A stretch of DNA of 47,331 nucleotides from Promethearchaeota archaeon (GCA_018238625.1 JABCSY010000019.1:1-47331); one strand, 5' to 3'; shown: positions 25,891 through 35,472, numbered from the stretch's first letter. A program made the numbers and translations. Notes: generated by a model from the sequence alone, not told the origin.

Positions 25891-27171
25891 CTAATGGTTA
25901 AGATATTTTTCTAACGATTTCCTAATTTCTGCTGCCGCTATATGTGGTAATTTTCTTGCAACTCTCATATCATCTGCCATTTCTGCCCCACCAATAATTT
26001 CATGTGGAATTATGTCAACAAACATATGAAAATCCGCATCATAACCATATGGACAACAGTTAAATAAAATATTTCGGTTCTTATCAATTGAATTATCATC
26101 CAAAGCTTGGAAGACCATCTTAATCGCGTTTGCAAAATCGTTGATTTGATTTATTTTCAATTGAGTAAACCGTCTAATATGTTCGTGTGGATACGCACGA
26201 ATGTGATAATTCCTTACAGGACTTCCCGTTGCATAAAAAGTCCAAAACTCAGTCTTTAAAATTATCCGATCACTATCCCCATGAGTGGTTTGACATAAAT
26301 GACAATTGTCCCCCATCTCTTTAAATGCTTCGAGGTACCCTTCTAAGCGACTTCCATGACCGTCCATGTTTAAATCGATATATACTTGACTGTGAATGCG
26401 AGGTTGAGAACCACCAACCTTAGTTCCTATGTTAAAAAACGGGGAAACGGGAATATCGTAGTAGTCTTTTTCAATAGCTTCTTGGATACAATAAAGAATT
26501 GCTGCTTTCATAGATAAAAAAATTCCCGCTAAAACATCTTCTGGAATTAAATTAAAACACAACGCAGGATAAAAATGCCTTGAGAGCGTAACTAAATTTA
26601 TGCCCCGTGAGAGCTTTAAATGAGACGGCATATTAGCCTTAATCTCTTTATCAATATCAGAATCCACTATTCGAGCCATAGAAGGGTATCTATTTATTAA
26701 TGTTAGTGCTTTGCAGGAATCAGGAATTCTTTCTATTTGATGCGGTGTTTCTAAAAAGGGATTGTCTCTGTTTTTTTCGTCTTCAGTAATAATTATTGTA
26801 AAGCCATCACCAATTTGTTTCCCCCAATCATCGTTTATTGGTTTTCCCTCTGTTACCGATGTAAAAACGTCCTTAAAATTTGATTTTATTTTTCTTGAAC
26901 AATCATAAAATAGGTTTTTCTCTTCTTCAGTTTTAAAACCTTTAGGTCTTTTTCCACGAATAGGGCTTAAATAAGCGTAATGACCGTAGTATCTTTTGCG
27001 CTCTTTTCTAAGACCAAAATCTTTATTCTGAATAATAACTGTCGACAAAGGATCCCATCTCTTAATAGGCACATCGTAAGTGGTTTTACCTATAAAATTG
27101 TCCTTATTTATTATGCCCCACTCCATAAAAGCTGGGAAATCTTTTTTGTTTGAAATTATATCAACACCCAT
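25891..27171 (-). CDS. GalT-like (DUF4921-type) nucleotidyl transferase of the HIT superfamily
   Basis: 426 residues. The core active-site segment GSQPRIHSQVYID (about 254-266) corresponds to the HPHGQ loop of galactose-1-phosphate uridylyltransferase, keeping the nucleophilic histidine (H260) and the Gln, while the first His is Arg. A CHLC pair (C290, C293) and YPHEHIRRF further on could bind zinc as in some GalT proteins. This pattern fits the GalT-like DUF4921 group. Probable role: exchange of nucleotide between sugar phosphates, or phosphorolysis of a nucleotide sugar. It lies 130 bp upstream of the nucleotidyltransferase on the same strand, so a joint sugar-nucleotide role is reasonable. 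Confidence 0.78.
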   Translation of the reverse strand: MGVDIISNKKDFPAFMEWGIINKDNFIGKTTYDVPIKRWDPLSTVIIQNKDFGLRKERKRYYGHYAYLSPIRGKRPKGFKTEEEKNLFYDCSRKIKSNFKDVFTSVTEGKPINDDWGKQIGDGFTIIITEDEKNRDNPFLETPHQIERIPDSCKALTLINRYPSMARIVDSDIDKEIKANMPSHLKLSRGINLVTLSRHFYPALCFNLIPEDVLAGIFLSMKAAILYCIQEAIEKDYYDIPVSPFFNIGTKVGGSQPRIHSQVYIDLNMDGHGSRLEGYLEAFKEMGDNCHLCQTTHGDSDRIILKTEFWTFYATGSPVRNYHIRAYPHEHIRRFTQLKINQINDFANAIKMVFQALDDNSIDKNRNILFNCCPYGYDADFHMFVDIIPHEIIGGAEMADDMRVARKLPHIAAAEIRKSLEKYLNH

Positions 27172-27506
27172 AGTTTCTTGATCATATTTTGACTAGATTA
27201 CACTATTATTAAATATTTAACTATGTATTGTAAAATTTGAACTTCATAGTAATTTATCACTTTATTTGCGTATTAATTCATCAAAATTAATTAATCAAAA
27301 ACATATTTATATAAATTACAATTTATTTAACAATTGTTAAAATTTGTTCAATCTAGCAATATTCAATTATTATACAAAAATGTAATGAATCTAACCTATT
27401 TTTATACATTTTAAACCCAATAAATTAAAAAATGAAAAAAAAAAAAAGAACTCTATTCTGCTAATGGTTAAATTAATTATATTACGATACTCATTATTAA
27501 TTGTTG
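27172..27506. other. 335-bp AT-rich intergenic stretch
   Basis: No coding frame recognised. It contains a run of thirteen A at 27435-27447, which would be a U-tract about 60 nt past the stop of the RHH gene on the minus strand and could end its transcript. The promoter of the GalT-like gene is expected near 27190-27260. Confidence 0.4.
27435..27447 (-). terminator. Poly-U terminator for the RHH gene
   Basis: Thirteen consecutive A on the plus strand, read as U in the minus-strand RNA, 59 bp beyond the RHH stop. No hairpin precedes it. Confidence 0.4.
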
Positions 27507-27797
27507 TTAGTGTTCTAACCTTTTTATAATTTTATAGGTTTTAAATTCACGTACCGGTTCAGCCTTTTCATTTATACTTTCTATTGGTACGCGAACAAAA
27601 TTTTCATCGTCGAAATCATCAATTTCAGCTTCATTGTATTTAGCCATATTGTTAGCCATTTTTAGTTCTTTTAATAAAAAATCTCGGACGGCACACCTAA
27701 TCAATTCTGAGCGGCTGGGGTACAATCCATTTTCTCCAATTAATTTATTTATAGCACCTATATAACTTTCAGGTACATTAACGGTAACAATCTTCAT
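27507..27797 (-). CDS. Ribbon-helix-helix transcription regulator
   Basis: 96 residues. N-terminal ribbon-helix-helix: MKIVTVNVPESYIGAINKLI gives the DNA-contacting strand and first helix, then YPSRSELIRCAVRDFLLKEL with the SRSE turn and second helix. The acidic C-terminal half (FDDENFVRVPIESI...KTYKIIKRLEH) has no recognised domain. AAGGCGAT lies just upstream of the ATG as a ribosome site. Most such proteins are dimeric DNA-binding regulators; some small archaeal RHH proteins control cell division genes, but nothing here links it to a target. It has a long AT-rich upstream region of 551 bp. Confidence 0.85.
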   Translation of the reverse strand: MKIVTVNVPESYIGAINKLIGENGLYPSRSELIRCAVRDFLLKELKMANNMAKYNEAEIDDFDDENFVRVPIESINEKAEPVREFKTYKIIKRLEH

Positions 27798-28348
27798 CCA
27801 ATCGCCTTAACCTTTATTTTTTTAGATCTTTCTTTATATAATTATTTATTGCTAACTGATATTTAAACATTGTTTTTTAGTGGGTTAATATATTTTCATA
27901 AATCTAAATTTTACTCGATTATCGATTAAAGAGAAATATGTAATCAATCCCAAATTTTAAGCGTAATTGTAAAAGAAAATTGATTTTCCTCAATTTTAAT
28001 ACTTTTTATGAAAATATTTTTGAAAATTCTTTAAAGTATCTGAAAAATTTTTATAAAAATTATAAGTAAATAAAACTAAAAAGTAGTCAACTTTTAAATT
28101 TGAAAAAAAAATCACATATCTTTTTTTTCACAAGAATATTTAGAAATCATTAAACGACGCTAATGTATGCGCAAAATCTTAAATAACTAATTGAAATGCA
28201 TGTGTTTAATATAAAATCTCTGAAATTTAAAAAATTGTTTTCTAAAACATTAAATCTCAACCAAAAATTTGTTTTTAATTAAAATATTACAGTGTTTTAC
28301 TATTTTTGAAAATTATTGAAGCTAATTATTTTAAGTACAATACAAAAC
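27798..28348. other. 551-bp very AT-rich non-coding stretch
   Basis: No frame longer than about 30 codons stands out and no tRNA-like structure was seen. AAAATTGA (27976-27983) and TCAATTTT (27990-27997) form an 8-bp stem with a 6-nt loop. It separates the dehydrogenase gene's end from the RHH gene's start and may hold a long leader for the latter. I see nothing else in it. Confidence 0.4.
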
Positions 28349-29374
28349 TTAATACTCTTCTTCGAACTTAACAACATTAATTAACCTTTCGTGCCCCTTT
28401 GCCATACGAGTAATATTTTCTATTATTTCATTCCATCTGAACAAGTCGCTGAAAGGAGAGTATCCTCTATGCGGAGATAAGATAATGTTATCAAGCGTAT
28501 GAAAAGGAAATTTATAAGGGCGCTTAACACCGTCTTTATCTGGATTTGGATGATAATCATACCAGACATCTATAGCTGCACCCGAAATTATTCTATTTTT
28601 CAAAGCATTGTAAAGATCTTTTTGGTTAATAATGTCTCCTCTTGCGACATTGACAATCAGGCCATTTGGGCCTAATAAACTTATCTCTTTTACTTTTATT
28701 AATTCAAATGTTAAAGAAGTTACTGGAACAGCTATAATTAAAATATCTATTTCTTTCAAAAATTCATAAAGTTGGTTATATTTATATTTTTTTGCTAAAG
28801 TTGGTAAATCTCCCTTTTGTTTATTCCAATCATTTCTTAAGATGTGGAATTTTACATCAAAACCTGAGAGAAATCGATGTACCTTCCGATTAATCGCACC
28901 ATAACCCAAAAGTCCTACTTCCCTAAAACGCAAGGGAATTGACGCCGCATCATCATCACCAGTTCGCCATCTTCCTTTTTTCATCCAATAATGATGAGGG
29001 GCTGTTTTATTCATCAGAGTTAAAAGTAAAGCAATAGCATGTTGAGCGACAAAATAGGAATTTCCATGACCATTAATTAGCGTTATCTTTCTTGTTTTAT
29101 TTAAACCAATGAATAAATCTAAAAGATGGTTTACACCAGCACCGGGATTAATGAATACTTTTAGATTAGTTGCGTGATTTAAAATGTTTTTCGAAGGTCT
29201 CCATCCAATTAAAACATCCGCGTCTGGAACTATTTTTTCTAAATATTCTTCGGAAGTATTATCAGGAAATACAATTTTTACATTTGAAAGGTCTTTTAAA
29301 TTCTCTGTTAAGTAATTTTGAACTTCTTTAGATACGCTCGAAATAAAACAGACAGTGATCTTATTTGCATTCAA
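28349..29374 (-). CDS. D-isomer-specific 2-hydroxyacid dehydrogenase
   Basis: 341 residues. NAD(P)-dependent oxidoreductase acting on a 2-hydroxy acid. The nucleotide-binding motif is VGLLGYGAINRKV (GxGxxN in place of GxGxxG). The catalytic arginine lies in NVARGDI, and the catalytic His in LSPHRGYS. The usual DVFExEP is IDVWYDYHP, so the catalytic-Glu position is not the standard one. The N-terminal substrate domain includes DADVLIGWRPS and INPGAGVNHL. Substrate is not readable; it could be glyoxylate, pyruvate-type or a phosphoglycerate. It stands alone, divergent from the gene at 29510. Confidence 0.9.
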   Translation of the reverse strand: MNANKITVCFISSVSKEVQNYLTENLKDLSNVKIVFPDNTSEEYLEKIVPDADVLIGWRPSKNILNHATNLKVFINPGAGVNHLLDLFIGLNKTRKITLINGHGNSYFVAQHAIALLLTLMNKTAPHHYWMKKGRWRTGDDDAASIPLRFREVGLLGYGAINRKVHRFLSGFDVKFHILRNDWNKQKGDLPTLAKKYKYNQLYEFLKEIDILIIAVPVTSLTFELIKVKEISLLGPNGLIVNVARGDIINQKDLYNALKNRIISGAAIDVWYDYHPNPDKDGVKRPYKFPFHTLDNIILSPHRGYSPFSDLFRWNEIIENITRMAKGHERLINVVKFEEEY

Positions 29375-29509
29375 TTTATCTTTACATTAATCTTAAATTA
29401 ATGATGTGTAATAACTACTAGTGAAATAGCAGTGTTATAAATAAATTTTTATATTCATTTCGTTGATATATTTATAAAAGAATTTAATCAAAATAGGTAT
29501 GTTTAGAAA

Positions 29510-30934
29510 TTGTCTGAAATAAAATTGTTTGAAATCTTTGTAAATAGCCTTAACTTCGACGTGAGCGAATACTTAGTCGAAGAACTCACAGAACTTCAAA
29601 AAAAAATCGTTGACGATGCAACTTTCATTCTAAAAGAAAACATCGTAGGAGACGTGAAATCGTTTGGAGGTTCTGTTAAAAAAAATGAGGAAAAGTTCAA
29701 GGAATTAATGAAACAAGCTGAACTAGAACTAGAGAAAGATAAGTACAAAGATATTAAAAAGCATCTAAAGGATTATCTTAAAAAACTGTCAGAATTAATT
29801 ATTAAAACCTGTGTTACAATTATTCCAGTAAAAGAATTGCCATGGACCGATGTTATTTTTCGAACTATTCCACGGATTACGTTCGACGATAAAGTCCACT
29901 TCTTAGATAACGCAATTGCCTATTATGGCGAAATTAATTGTTTCATTGGTAGAACAACTATCTTTGGAAAGATGAAAGATCCTTCGAGTGAACCGCTCTT
30001 TGCTCCTTTTATGGGAAACCTTGATTTAGGTGGTTATAAGTTAGAAGAGTCTCAAGATAAGCCTAAATCTCAAGTGTTTTCTTATGTAAACGCCATAATT
30101 AATTCGTTAGATTCTGTAATAACTAAAAGCCAATTAGTTAAGTATCACGAGGAATTTGAAAGCCACGGTGATCCGATTGCAGATGTCCTAATGAAAGACG
30201 ATGAATTGCTTAATTCCATGGGAAAAATTACTACTGCTTTAGAATCAGAAAGAATTAAGTCAGACATCGCAGTTTGCAGCATTGCTGTTCCTTTACCCTC
30301 CGATAAAAGAAGTTTGATTATCACTACTGAAGAAAGTGAAGGAGATAGTCGATTTGGTAATTGTTTCGAAGCTTTATTAAAATTTTCTGCTGCGTGTTGT
30401 CAAGTGCCTTCACCAACCCAAGGAGCTACGCCTCAAGCAGGTTCTACCCCTGGACAAACTGGGAGTCCGATTAGAACTCCAGGGGGTCAAGAATTAAAAG
30501 TTTGGACGGCAGAAGACCTTGCTAATGAAGCTCAAAAAAGGTTAGCGGAGCAACCAAATATCCCTTCCTGGTCAGAAGAAGAATTAAACAAATTTGCTGA
30601 AGGTCGCGGGTCCGGAATTCCTGAAGGGATGGAAGTTTGGAAAGAAGATGAGTTGCTGGAGTTAGCCGAAAAAAGGCGAGGCGGAGGATTGAATATACCT
30701 GAATGGGAACCCGACCAAGATATGACAGAATGTTCTAACTGTGGATATGGTTTGAGACCAGGTTGGGCTAAATGTCCTGTTTGCGATACTCCTGTCGGAG
30801 AAAAACCTTCTGAAGAAGTTAAAGAGGACTTAGAGGAAACAGAAGAACCAGAGGACTTATCTGATGAAAATCAAAACGAAGATAAAAACCAAGAACCAGA
30901 GAGTAAGGAAGAAGAAGAAGAACCTGATCAATAA
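29510..30934 (+). CDS. Asgard-type protein with W-motif repeats and a zinc ribbon
   Basis: 474 residues from a TTG start. I do not recognise the N-terminal ~290 residues, which look globular and helical at the start. A Pro/Gly/Gln/Thr-rich linker (about 300-322) follows. Then come repeated short units centred on a tryptophan and an acidic-Leu-x(3)-Ala/Arg helix: VWTAEDLANEAQKR, SWSEEELNKFAEGR, VWKEDELLELAEKR and a last PEWEPDQD. A single four-cysteine zinc ribbon (CSNCGYGL...CPVCDTP, about 405-425) precedes a very acidic tail. Repeated linear motifs plus a ribbon suggest a scaffold or adaptor; no partner can be named. Upstream the promoter region is divergent with the dehydrogenase. Confidence 0.75.
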   Translation: MSEIKLFEIFVNSLNFDVSEYLVEELTELQKKIVDDATFILKENIVGDVKSFGGSVKKNEEKFKELMKQAELELEKDKYKDIKKHLKDYLKKLSELIIKTCVTIIPVKELPWTDVIFRTIPRITFDDKVHFLDNAIAYYGEINCFIGRTTIFGKMKDPSSEPLFAPFMGNLDLGGYKLEESQDKPKSQVFSYVNAIINSLDSVITKSQLVKYHEEFESHGDPIADVLMKDDELLNSMGKITTALESERIKSDIAVCSIAVPLPSDKRSLIITTEESEGDSRFGNCFEALLKFSAACCQVPSPTQGATPQAGSTPGQTGSPIRTPGGQELKVWTAEDLANEAQKRLAEQPNIPSWSEEELNKFAEGRGSGIPEGMEVWKEDELLELAEKRRGGGLNIPEWEPDQDMTECSNCGYGLRPGWAKCPVCDTPVGEKPSEEVKEDLEETEEPEDLSDENQNEDKNQEPESKEEEEEPDQ

Positions 30935-31108
30935 ATATCTTTTCTAAATTTTATAAATTAGTTTAAAATACTTTTTTCTATCTATTTATTAAAGGCTTAA
31001 AAGGATAAAGTTTATAAGAAAGGATATCCGCCTAATTCCAAACTTTTTTTAAGCATTTTTTATTAACATAATTAATTTAATCCTTAAATAAATGATTAGG
31101 AAGATTTT

Positions 31109-32137
31109 TTGTTATCAAAAATATTTTTGTTAAAACGAAAAACGCATGATCTAAACCGTTTCGATATTTACAGCTACCCAGAAGATATCGTAAAGAAGGA
31201 TAACAAAGATATCGTTTCCAAAATCATCTATGGTCACGATCACGGTTCTCTAATAGAACCTTGTGGTGAAAGCATTAAAAAACTAGATGATTCTAATGGA
31301 ATAAACAACAAATCTAATCTGTTTGAAATTAGTAGCCCTATTCCGCAAATTATTGGCGACCAAAACATATATACAATTTGCGTCAATTCAAAAATGCTAA
31401 TTGGGTTGGTGTTTGAAAAAGAAGATAACCCTTTTGATTATAAAGAAATTTTTGAAGATTTGTCGAATGAGTTTTTAAATACGGAGAAAAGTTGTTCTTT
31501 CGAAGATGAGATGGAAATTGAGAATCTTTTGATAACACTATTCATCGATATAAGAAGATACGGAGACGAAATTCTTGAAAAAGTTACAGAGTCTTCCTTC
31601 CGACCGGCAGGATTATTTACAAAAGTATTCCTATTTGGAATTGACGAAGTCGGAAAAACAAGTTTAACAAGAAGATTAAAAACCGGTCAATTTAACGATA
31701 ATTTTTTTACTCCAACAAGAAAGTTCAATATAGAATACCTTCAAAAAAAGGAGGGTTTATTGTCTTGGTGGGATATGCCTGGACAAGCTTTATTCAGAAA
31801 AAAATGGCTAATTGGTCTACAAGACTCAAATATTATTGTTTACATGATAGATATAGCAAATCAATTACGATTTGAGGAGTCCAAAAAAGAATTTTGGGAT
31901 ATTATAACGCGAAATGGTATAAAAGACATCCCACTCTTGATTTTAGGTAATAAAGTTGATTTAATTAATAACCTTAATCACGACAAGAAGGAACCGCTTG
32001 AGAGGACAAGGAAAGAAATTATTGAATTTTTTGAGTTTGGTAAATTAGCTAATTGGGAATTTTTATTTACTTCTGTTAAAAATAATTATAATATTGAAAA
32101 ATTAATAAATTCGATATTCACCTTAATTTCAACTTAA
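31109..32137 (+). CDS. Arf-like small GTPase with N-terminal longin-like domain
   Basis: 342 residues from TTG 31109. Residues ~1-160 look like a longin-type domain: IFLLKRKT strand, ICVNSKMLIGLVFE strands, and a final FEDEMEIENLLITL helix. Residues ~170-342 are a Ras/Arf-type GTPase: P-loop GIDEVGKT (G177-T184), switch I PTRKFNIEYL, WDMPGQ (D222-Q226), NKVD (281-284) and a TSVKNN G5-like motif. The switch II WDxxGQ resembles Arf/Gtr rather than Ras. Longin plus GTPase in one chain echoes the eukaryotic pairing of longin proteins with Arf/Rab GTPases. It is followed by the V4R gene 107 bp away on the same strand. Confidence 0.85.
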   Translation: MLSKIFLLKRKTHDLNRFDIYSYPEDIVKKDNKDIVSKIIYGHDHGSLIEPCGESIKKLDDSNGINNKSNLFEISSPIPQIIGDQNIYTICVNSKMLIGLVFEKEDNPFDYKEIFEDLSNEFLNTEKSCSFEDEMEIENLLITLFIDIRRYGDEILEKVTESSFRPAGLFTKVFLFGIDEVGKTSLTRRLKTGQFNDNFFTPTRKFNIEYLQKKEGLLSWWDMPGQALFRKKWLIGLQDSNIIVYMIDIANQLRFEESKKEFWDIITRNGIKDIPLLILGNKVDLINNLNHDKKEPLERTRKEIIEFFEFGKLANWEFLFTSVKNNYNIEKLINSIFTLIST

Positions 32138-32244
32138 TTAATCCAACAATTATTTATATCAACATCATTAAATTTATAACTTAAACCAAATAAATTTCTA
32201 TTATAATAAATATTTAAGATATTGTAATTTTAAATTAAAAAATA

Positions 32245-32865
32245 TTGAATATAGCGACAGGTAAAATCATGTTCAAACGACTAAAAAAAGAGCTCCAAAT
32301 TAATATTGAAGAAAAAGAAGGACAGTTATTTTTAGGCGAAAAAAATAAAGACATGCGTCTAGTAATGCTACGCCCAAATGAAATCATGGAATTCTGTGAA
32401 TTCGCCGGAACAAATGCGGACGACATCCTAATCTGGACCGGAAAGACTTTAGGTAAAATATTTATGGAAAAATTCTTCTATAATAAAGACTGGACCAATG
32501 AATCAATGGCTACTAAAAAAGAAGTAGTTTATGGCACTATAGAAGCCTTGATGCTCATGGGATATGGTGGTTTAGCTTGTATGTTTAAAAAAAATTATAT
32601 AATTATAAACGCATACGAATCTTTAGCCGTTCAAGAAAAAGAAAACATTATGGCGAAAAATTTGTGTCTACTTTATCTAGGAATATTCGACGGCATTCTT
32701 GAAGAGTTAGGTATCGATGCCGATGGTAAAGAAGTAGAATGTGTTCTGACTGGGGGAAAAAAATGTTCTTTTAAATTCGATTTACTCACAGAAGAAATAG
32801 AGGATCGCTTAGTAGATGCAGATCTTTCTGATGCGAAAGTATCAGAGTTTTTAGCCTCTTTATAA
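32245..32865 (+). CDS. V4R-domain protein (TRAPP/Bet3-related fold)
   Basis: 206 residues from TTG 32245 (ATG 32269 also possible). The C-terminal half ends in the typical V4R pattern KEVECVLTGGKKCSFKFDL, with two cysteines. The middle contains a GTIEALMLMGYGG helix. V4R domains bind small ligands or hydrocarbons and share the fold of TRAPP subunit Bet3, which works in vesicle tethering. A role beside the longin-like/Arf GTPase is inference from position. No TM segment. Confidence 0.75.
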   Translation: MNIATGKIMFKRLKKELQINIEEKEGQLFLGEKNKDMRLVMLRPNEIMEFCEFAGTNADDILIWTGKTLGKIFMEKFFYNKDWTNESMATKKEVVYGTIEALMLMGYGGLACMFKKNYIIINAYESLAVQEKENIMAKNLCLLYLGIFDGILEELGIDADGKEVECVLTGGKKCSFKFDLLTEEIEDRLVDADLSDAKVSEFLASL

Positions 32866-33108
32866 CAAAATTATTTTTAAAACTCAATTACTTTCCTTAT
32901 TTGAAACGAATAAACTCAGTAAATGGAATTTCACACTAATTTTTTGAAATTAACTAACCAATTTCTATTTTACAATCTTCTAAATACCTTTAAATTCACT
33001 AAATTATTCTCTCAATAGAAAATATAAATTTTAAAATAATATCAAATATAATTCTATTTATTATTAGAATAAGTAATTATTATTCAAAAAAAAAAAAAAC
33101 AAAAATAA
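32866..33108. promoter_or_regulatory. AT-rich leader of the CODH gene
   Basis: 243 bp between the V4R stop and cdhA with no coding frame recognised. It ends with a run of fourteen A (33086-33099) ahead of the GTG start at 33109. The promoter of cdhA is expected in this stretch, but I cannot fix a TATA box with confidence. Confidence 0.3.
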
Positions 33109-35469
33109 GTGAAAAATATGAGTAGGAAAGGCGCAAAATTAAAGATTGATAGCTACTCAGGTCCACTCGGGCAAATTAAAGGATTTGAATTGACTACGGG
33201 CAGAGTATCTTACGGTGATGAGACAGAGTGGGAGCCAGAAGGCCCTCAAATGAAGCCTCACATTCCCACGCTTAGAAGCTGGTTCTTTAAACTCATGGAA
33301 AGGTATAAACCTTTTTATATGCCGATTTGCGACATGTGTTGCTTATGCACATTTGGTAAGTGTAATCTTTCCAAGGGCAGAACTGGTGCATGCGGAATCA
33401 ACATGGAAGGTGCATGTGCAAAAATAGTAGAAGTTGCGTGCTGCATAGGCGCTAGTTGCCATTCCGCACACGGAGACCATCTACTTCATTGGCTAAAAGA
33501 AAAGTTTGGTAATGTTCCTATAGATTTCGGGAACAATATCGCAATTGAAATGCCTATGACTCGATTAATCGTCGGAATGAAGCCAGAAACTATAGAAGAT
33601 TTAGAAGAGGCTATGAAATGGGTTCAATTTAATATTACACATCTTCTAGCAGCGGGTCACACAGGCCAAGAGGCTTCTTACTTAGATTACGAGTCAAAAT
33701 CTTTTCTAGCTGGTCTTTGCGACAATGTAGGAATGGAAATAAGCGATGCCGTTCAAATTGCTGCATATGGATTTCCTTGCGGAGACTCTGATGTTCCAAT
33801 CGTCGAGTTAGGCATGGGTACAATGGATTTTGAAAACAAAGCCTCTATCTTGTTGATTGGGCATAATGTAGCTCCAGGGATTGAATTAGTCGATTATCTA
33901 AGAGAAAAAGGTTTGGAAGATAAAGTGGATGTAGGAGCAATTTGTTGCACTGCTATTGATTTAACAAGGTATTACAGTGGTGCAAAAATCGTCGGTTCGC
34001 TTTCCCGTCAGATGTTTTACATCCGTTCGGGCTTAGCTGATGTTGTCGTTGTAGACGAACAATGCGTACATCTTCGCGCTTTTGAGCAAGCAAAACTTGT
34101 TGGCGCTCCCTTCATTGCTACGAATGAAAAGATAATGGCAGGGTTACCGGATAGAACTGATGACCCCGCAGAAGAAATTATTGACGATTTAGTTAGTGGT
34201 AAAGCCCCTGGTGTATTAATTTTAGACCCAATAAAAGCAGGAAAAGTTATTGCTGAAGTTGCGGTTAAAGTGAAGCCTATAAGAAAAGGTAAAAGCGGGG
34301 TTCCAGACGAAGACGGTTGTATAACTATGGCGATGAATTGCAATGGGTGCGGAAATTGTCAACGAAACTGTCCCAACGATTTACCCATAGTAGAAGGCGT
34401 ACGATTAGCCAAAGAAGGAGACTTTTCTGTATTAGCAGAGCAATGTTATGATTCGTGTTTGGATTGTGGCCGATGCGAAGCTGACTGCATGAAAAATGTA
34501 TCACCTCTCACTCTTATAATGTATGCTGGACGAGATAAAATCAGAAATGAGACATTTAATATGAGAGTAGGACGTGGTCCTATAAGAGATACTGAGATTC
34601 GAAATGTTGGAGCGCCATTAGTACTTGGAGAAATTCCAGGGATCGTGGCTCTTGTCGGTTGTGCAAACTATGGGAAAGAAATTCAAGAGTTATATATACT
34701 TGCAGAAGAGTTCTGTAGGAGAGGTTATATCGTAGTTGTTTCTGGTTGTGCAGCAATGGACATAGGGCTCGTTAAAGACGAAAATGGTGAAACCTTATAT
34801 GATCGTTATCCTGGGGATTTCGATCGTGGCGGTCTAGTAAATGTAGGAAGTTGCGTTTCGAACCCTCACATAACAGGAGCGGCAGTTAAAGTGGCTAGTA
34901 TTTTCGCACGTCGTCCAATTAGAGGTAACTTTGAAGAAATTTCTGATTATGTCTTAAATCGTGTAGGTGCTGTTGGGGTTGCGTGGGGAGCAATGAGTCA
35001 GAAAGCTGCAAGTATCGCGAGTAGTGTTAATGGGATGGGAGTTCCTGTAATTGTTGGACCTCACGCAGCGGAATATCGTCGTATGTATATAGGGCGATCT
35101 GATGACCTAGATACGTGGAAGGTGTATAACGCAAGAGATGGTACTGGGGGCCATTTGGTTGGACCTGGACCAGAACATTTGCTTACACCAGCAGAAACTG
35201 TGGAGCAAGCAATATGTTTGGTTGCAAAATTAGCTTTAAGACCTGCGGACAACTCAAAAGGAAGGATGATTAAATTATCTCATTGGATTGACCTTGAGCG
35301 AAAATTCAAGGGCGTACAATTTCCAAACGATTTAGAAAGATTTATTCGAGTAGAAGCGGACATTCCAATCAGCATGAAAACAGAAATTCAGGAATTTCTT
35401 AAGAAGAACGATTGGCAACCAAGAGAAATCATTGACCCTACCTTGCTTAAGCGATTATGTAGAGAGTAA
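33109..35469 (+). CDS. cdhA: CO dehydrogenase/acetyl-CoA synthase complex alpha subunit (CdhA)
   Basis: 786 residues from GTG 33109 (ATG 33118 also possible), normal for archaeal CdhA. It holds the Ni-Fe C-cluster that interconverts CO and CO2 in the Wood-Ljungdahl pathway. The N-terminal cysteine field includes CDMCCLCTFGKC (C74-C85) and CGINMEGAC (C95 on), followed by CCIGASCHSAHGDH with the conserved His near the C-cluster. Two ferredoxin-like [4Fe-4S] motifs follow: CNGCGNCQRNCP (about 411-422) and CYDSCLDCGRCEADC (about 445-459). The other complex subunits (CdhB, C, D, E) are not here. A small His-rich protein gene follows, beyond a T-rich tract. Confidence 0.96.
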   Translation: MKNMSRKGAKLKIDSYSGPLGQIKGFELTTGRVSYGDETEWEPEGPQMKPHIPTLRSWFFKLMERYKPFYMPICDMCCLCTFGKCNLSKGRTGACGINMEGACAKIVEVACCIGASCHSAHGDHLLHWLKEKFGNVPIDFGNNIAIEMPMTRLIVGMKPETIEDLEEAMKWVQFNITHLLAAGHTGQEASYLDYESKSFLAGLCDNVGMEISDAVQIAAYGFPCGDSDVPIVELGMGTMDFENKASILLIGHNVAPGIELVDYLREKGLEDKVDVGAICCTAIDLTRYYSGAKIVGSLSRQMFYIRSGLADVVVVDEQCVHLRAFEQAKLVGAPFIATNEKIMAGLPDRTDDPAEEIIDDLVSGKAPGVLILDPIKAGKVIAEVAVKVKPIRKGKSGVPDEDGCITMAMNCNGCGNCQRNCPNDLPIVEGVRLAKEGDFSVLAEQCYDSCLDCGRCEADCMKNVSPLTLIMYAGRDKIRNETFNMRVGRGPIRDTEIRNVGAPLVLGEIPGIVALVGCANYGKEIQELYILAEEFCRRGYIVVVSGCAAMDIGLVKDENGETLYDRYPGDFDRGGLVNVGSCVSNPHITGAAVKVASIFARRPIRGNFEEISDYVLNRVGAVGVAWGAMSQKAASIASSVNGMGVPVIVGPHAAEYRRMYIGRSDDLDTWKVYNARDGTGGHLVGPGPEHLLTPAETVEQAICLVAKLALRPADNSKGRMIKLSHWIDLERKFKGVQFPNDLERFIRVEADIPISMKTEIQEFLKKNDWQPREIIDPTLLKRLCRE

Positions 35470-35472
35470 TTG

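Noticed and set aside
27798..28348. Possible ncRNA or CRISPR-like array in the long AT-rich gap
   Set aside because: No regularly spaced repeats and only one small AT hairpin; nothing supports an RNA gene.
33635..35252. Minus-strand open frames across cdhA
   Set aside because: Opposite a strongly conserved CODH gene; no recognisable motifs.
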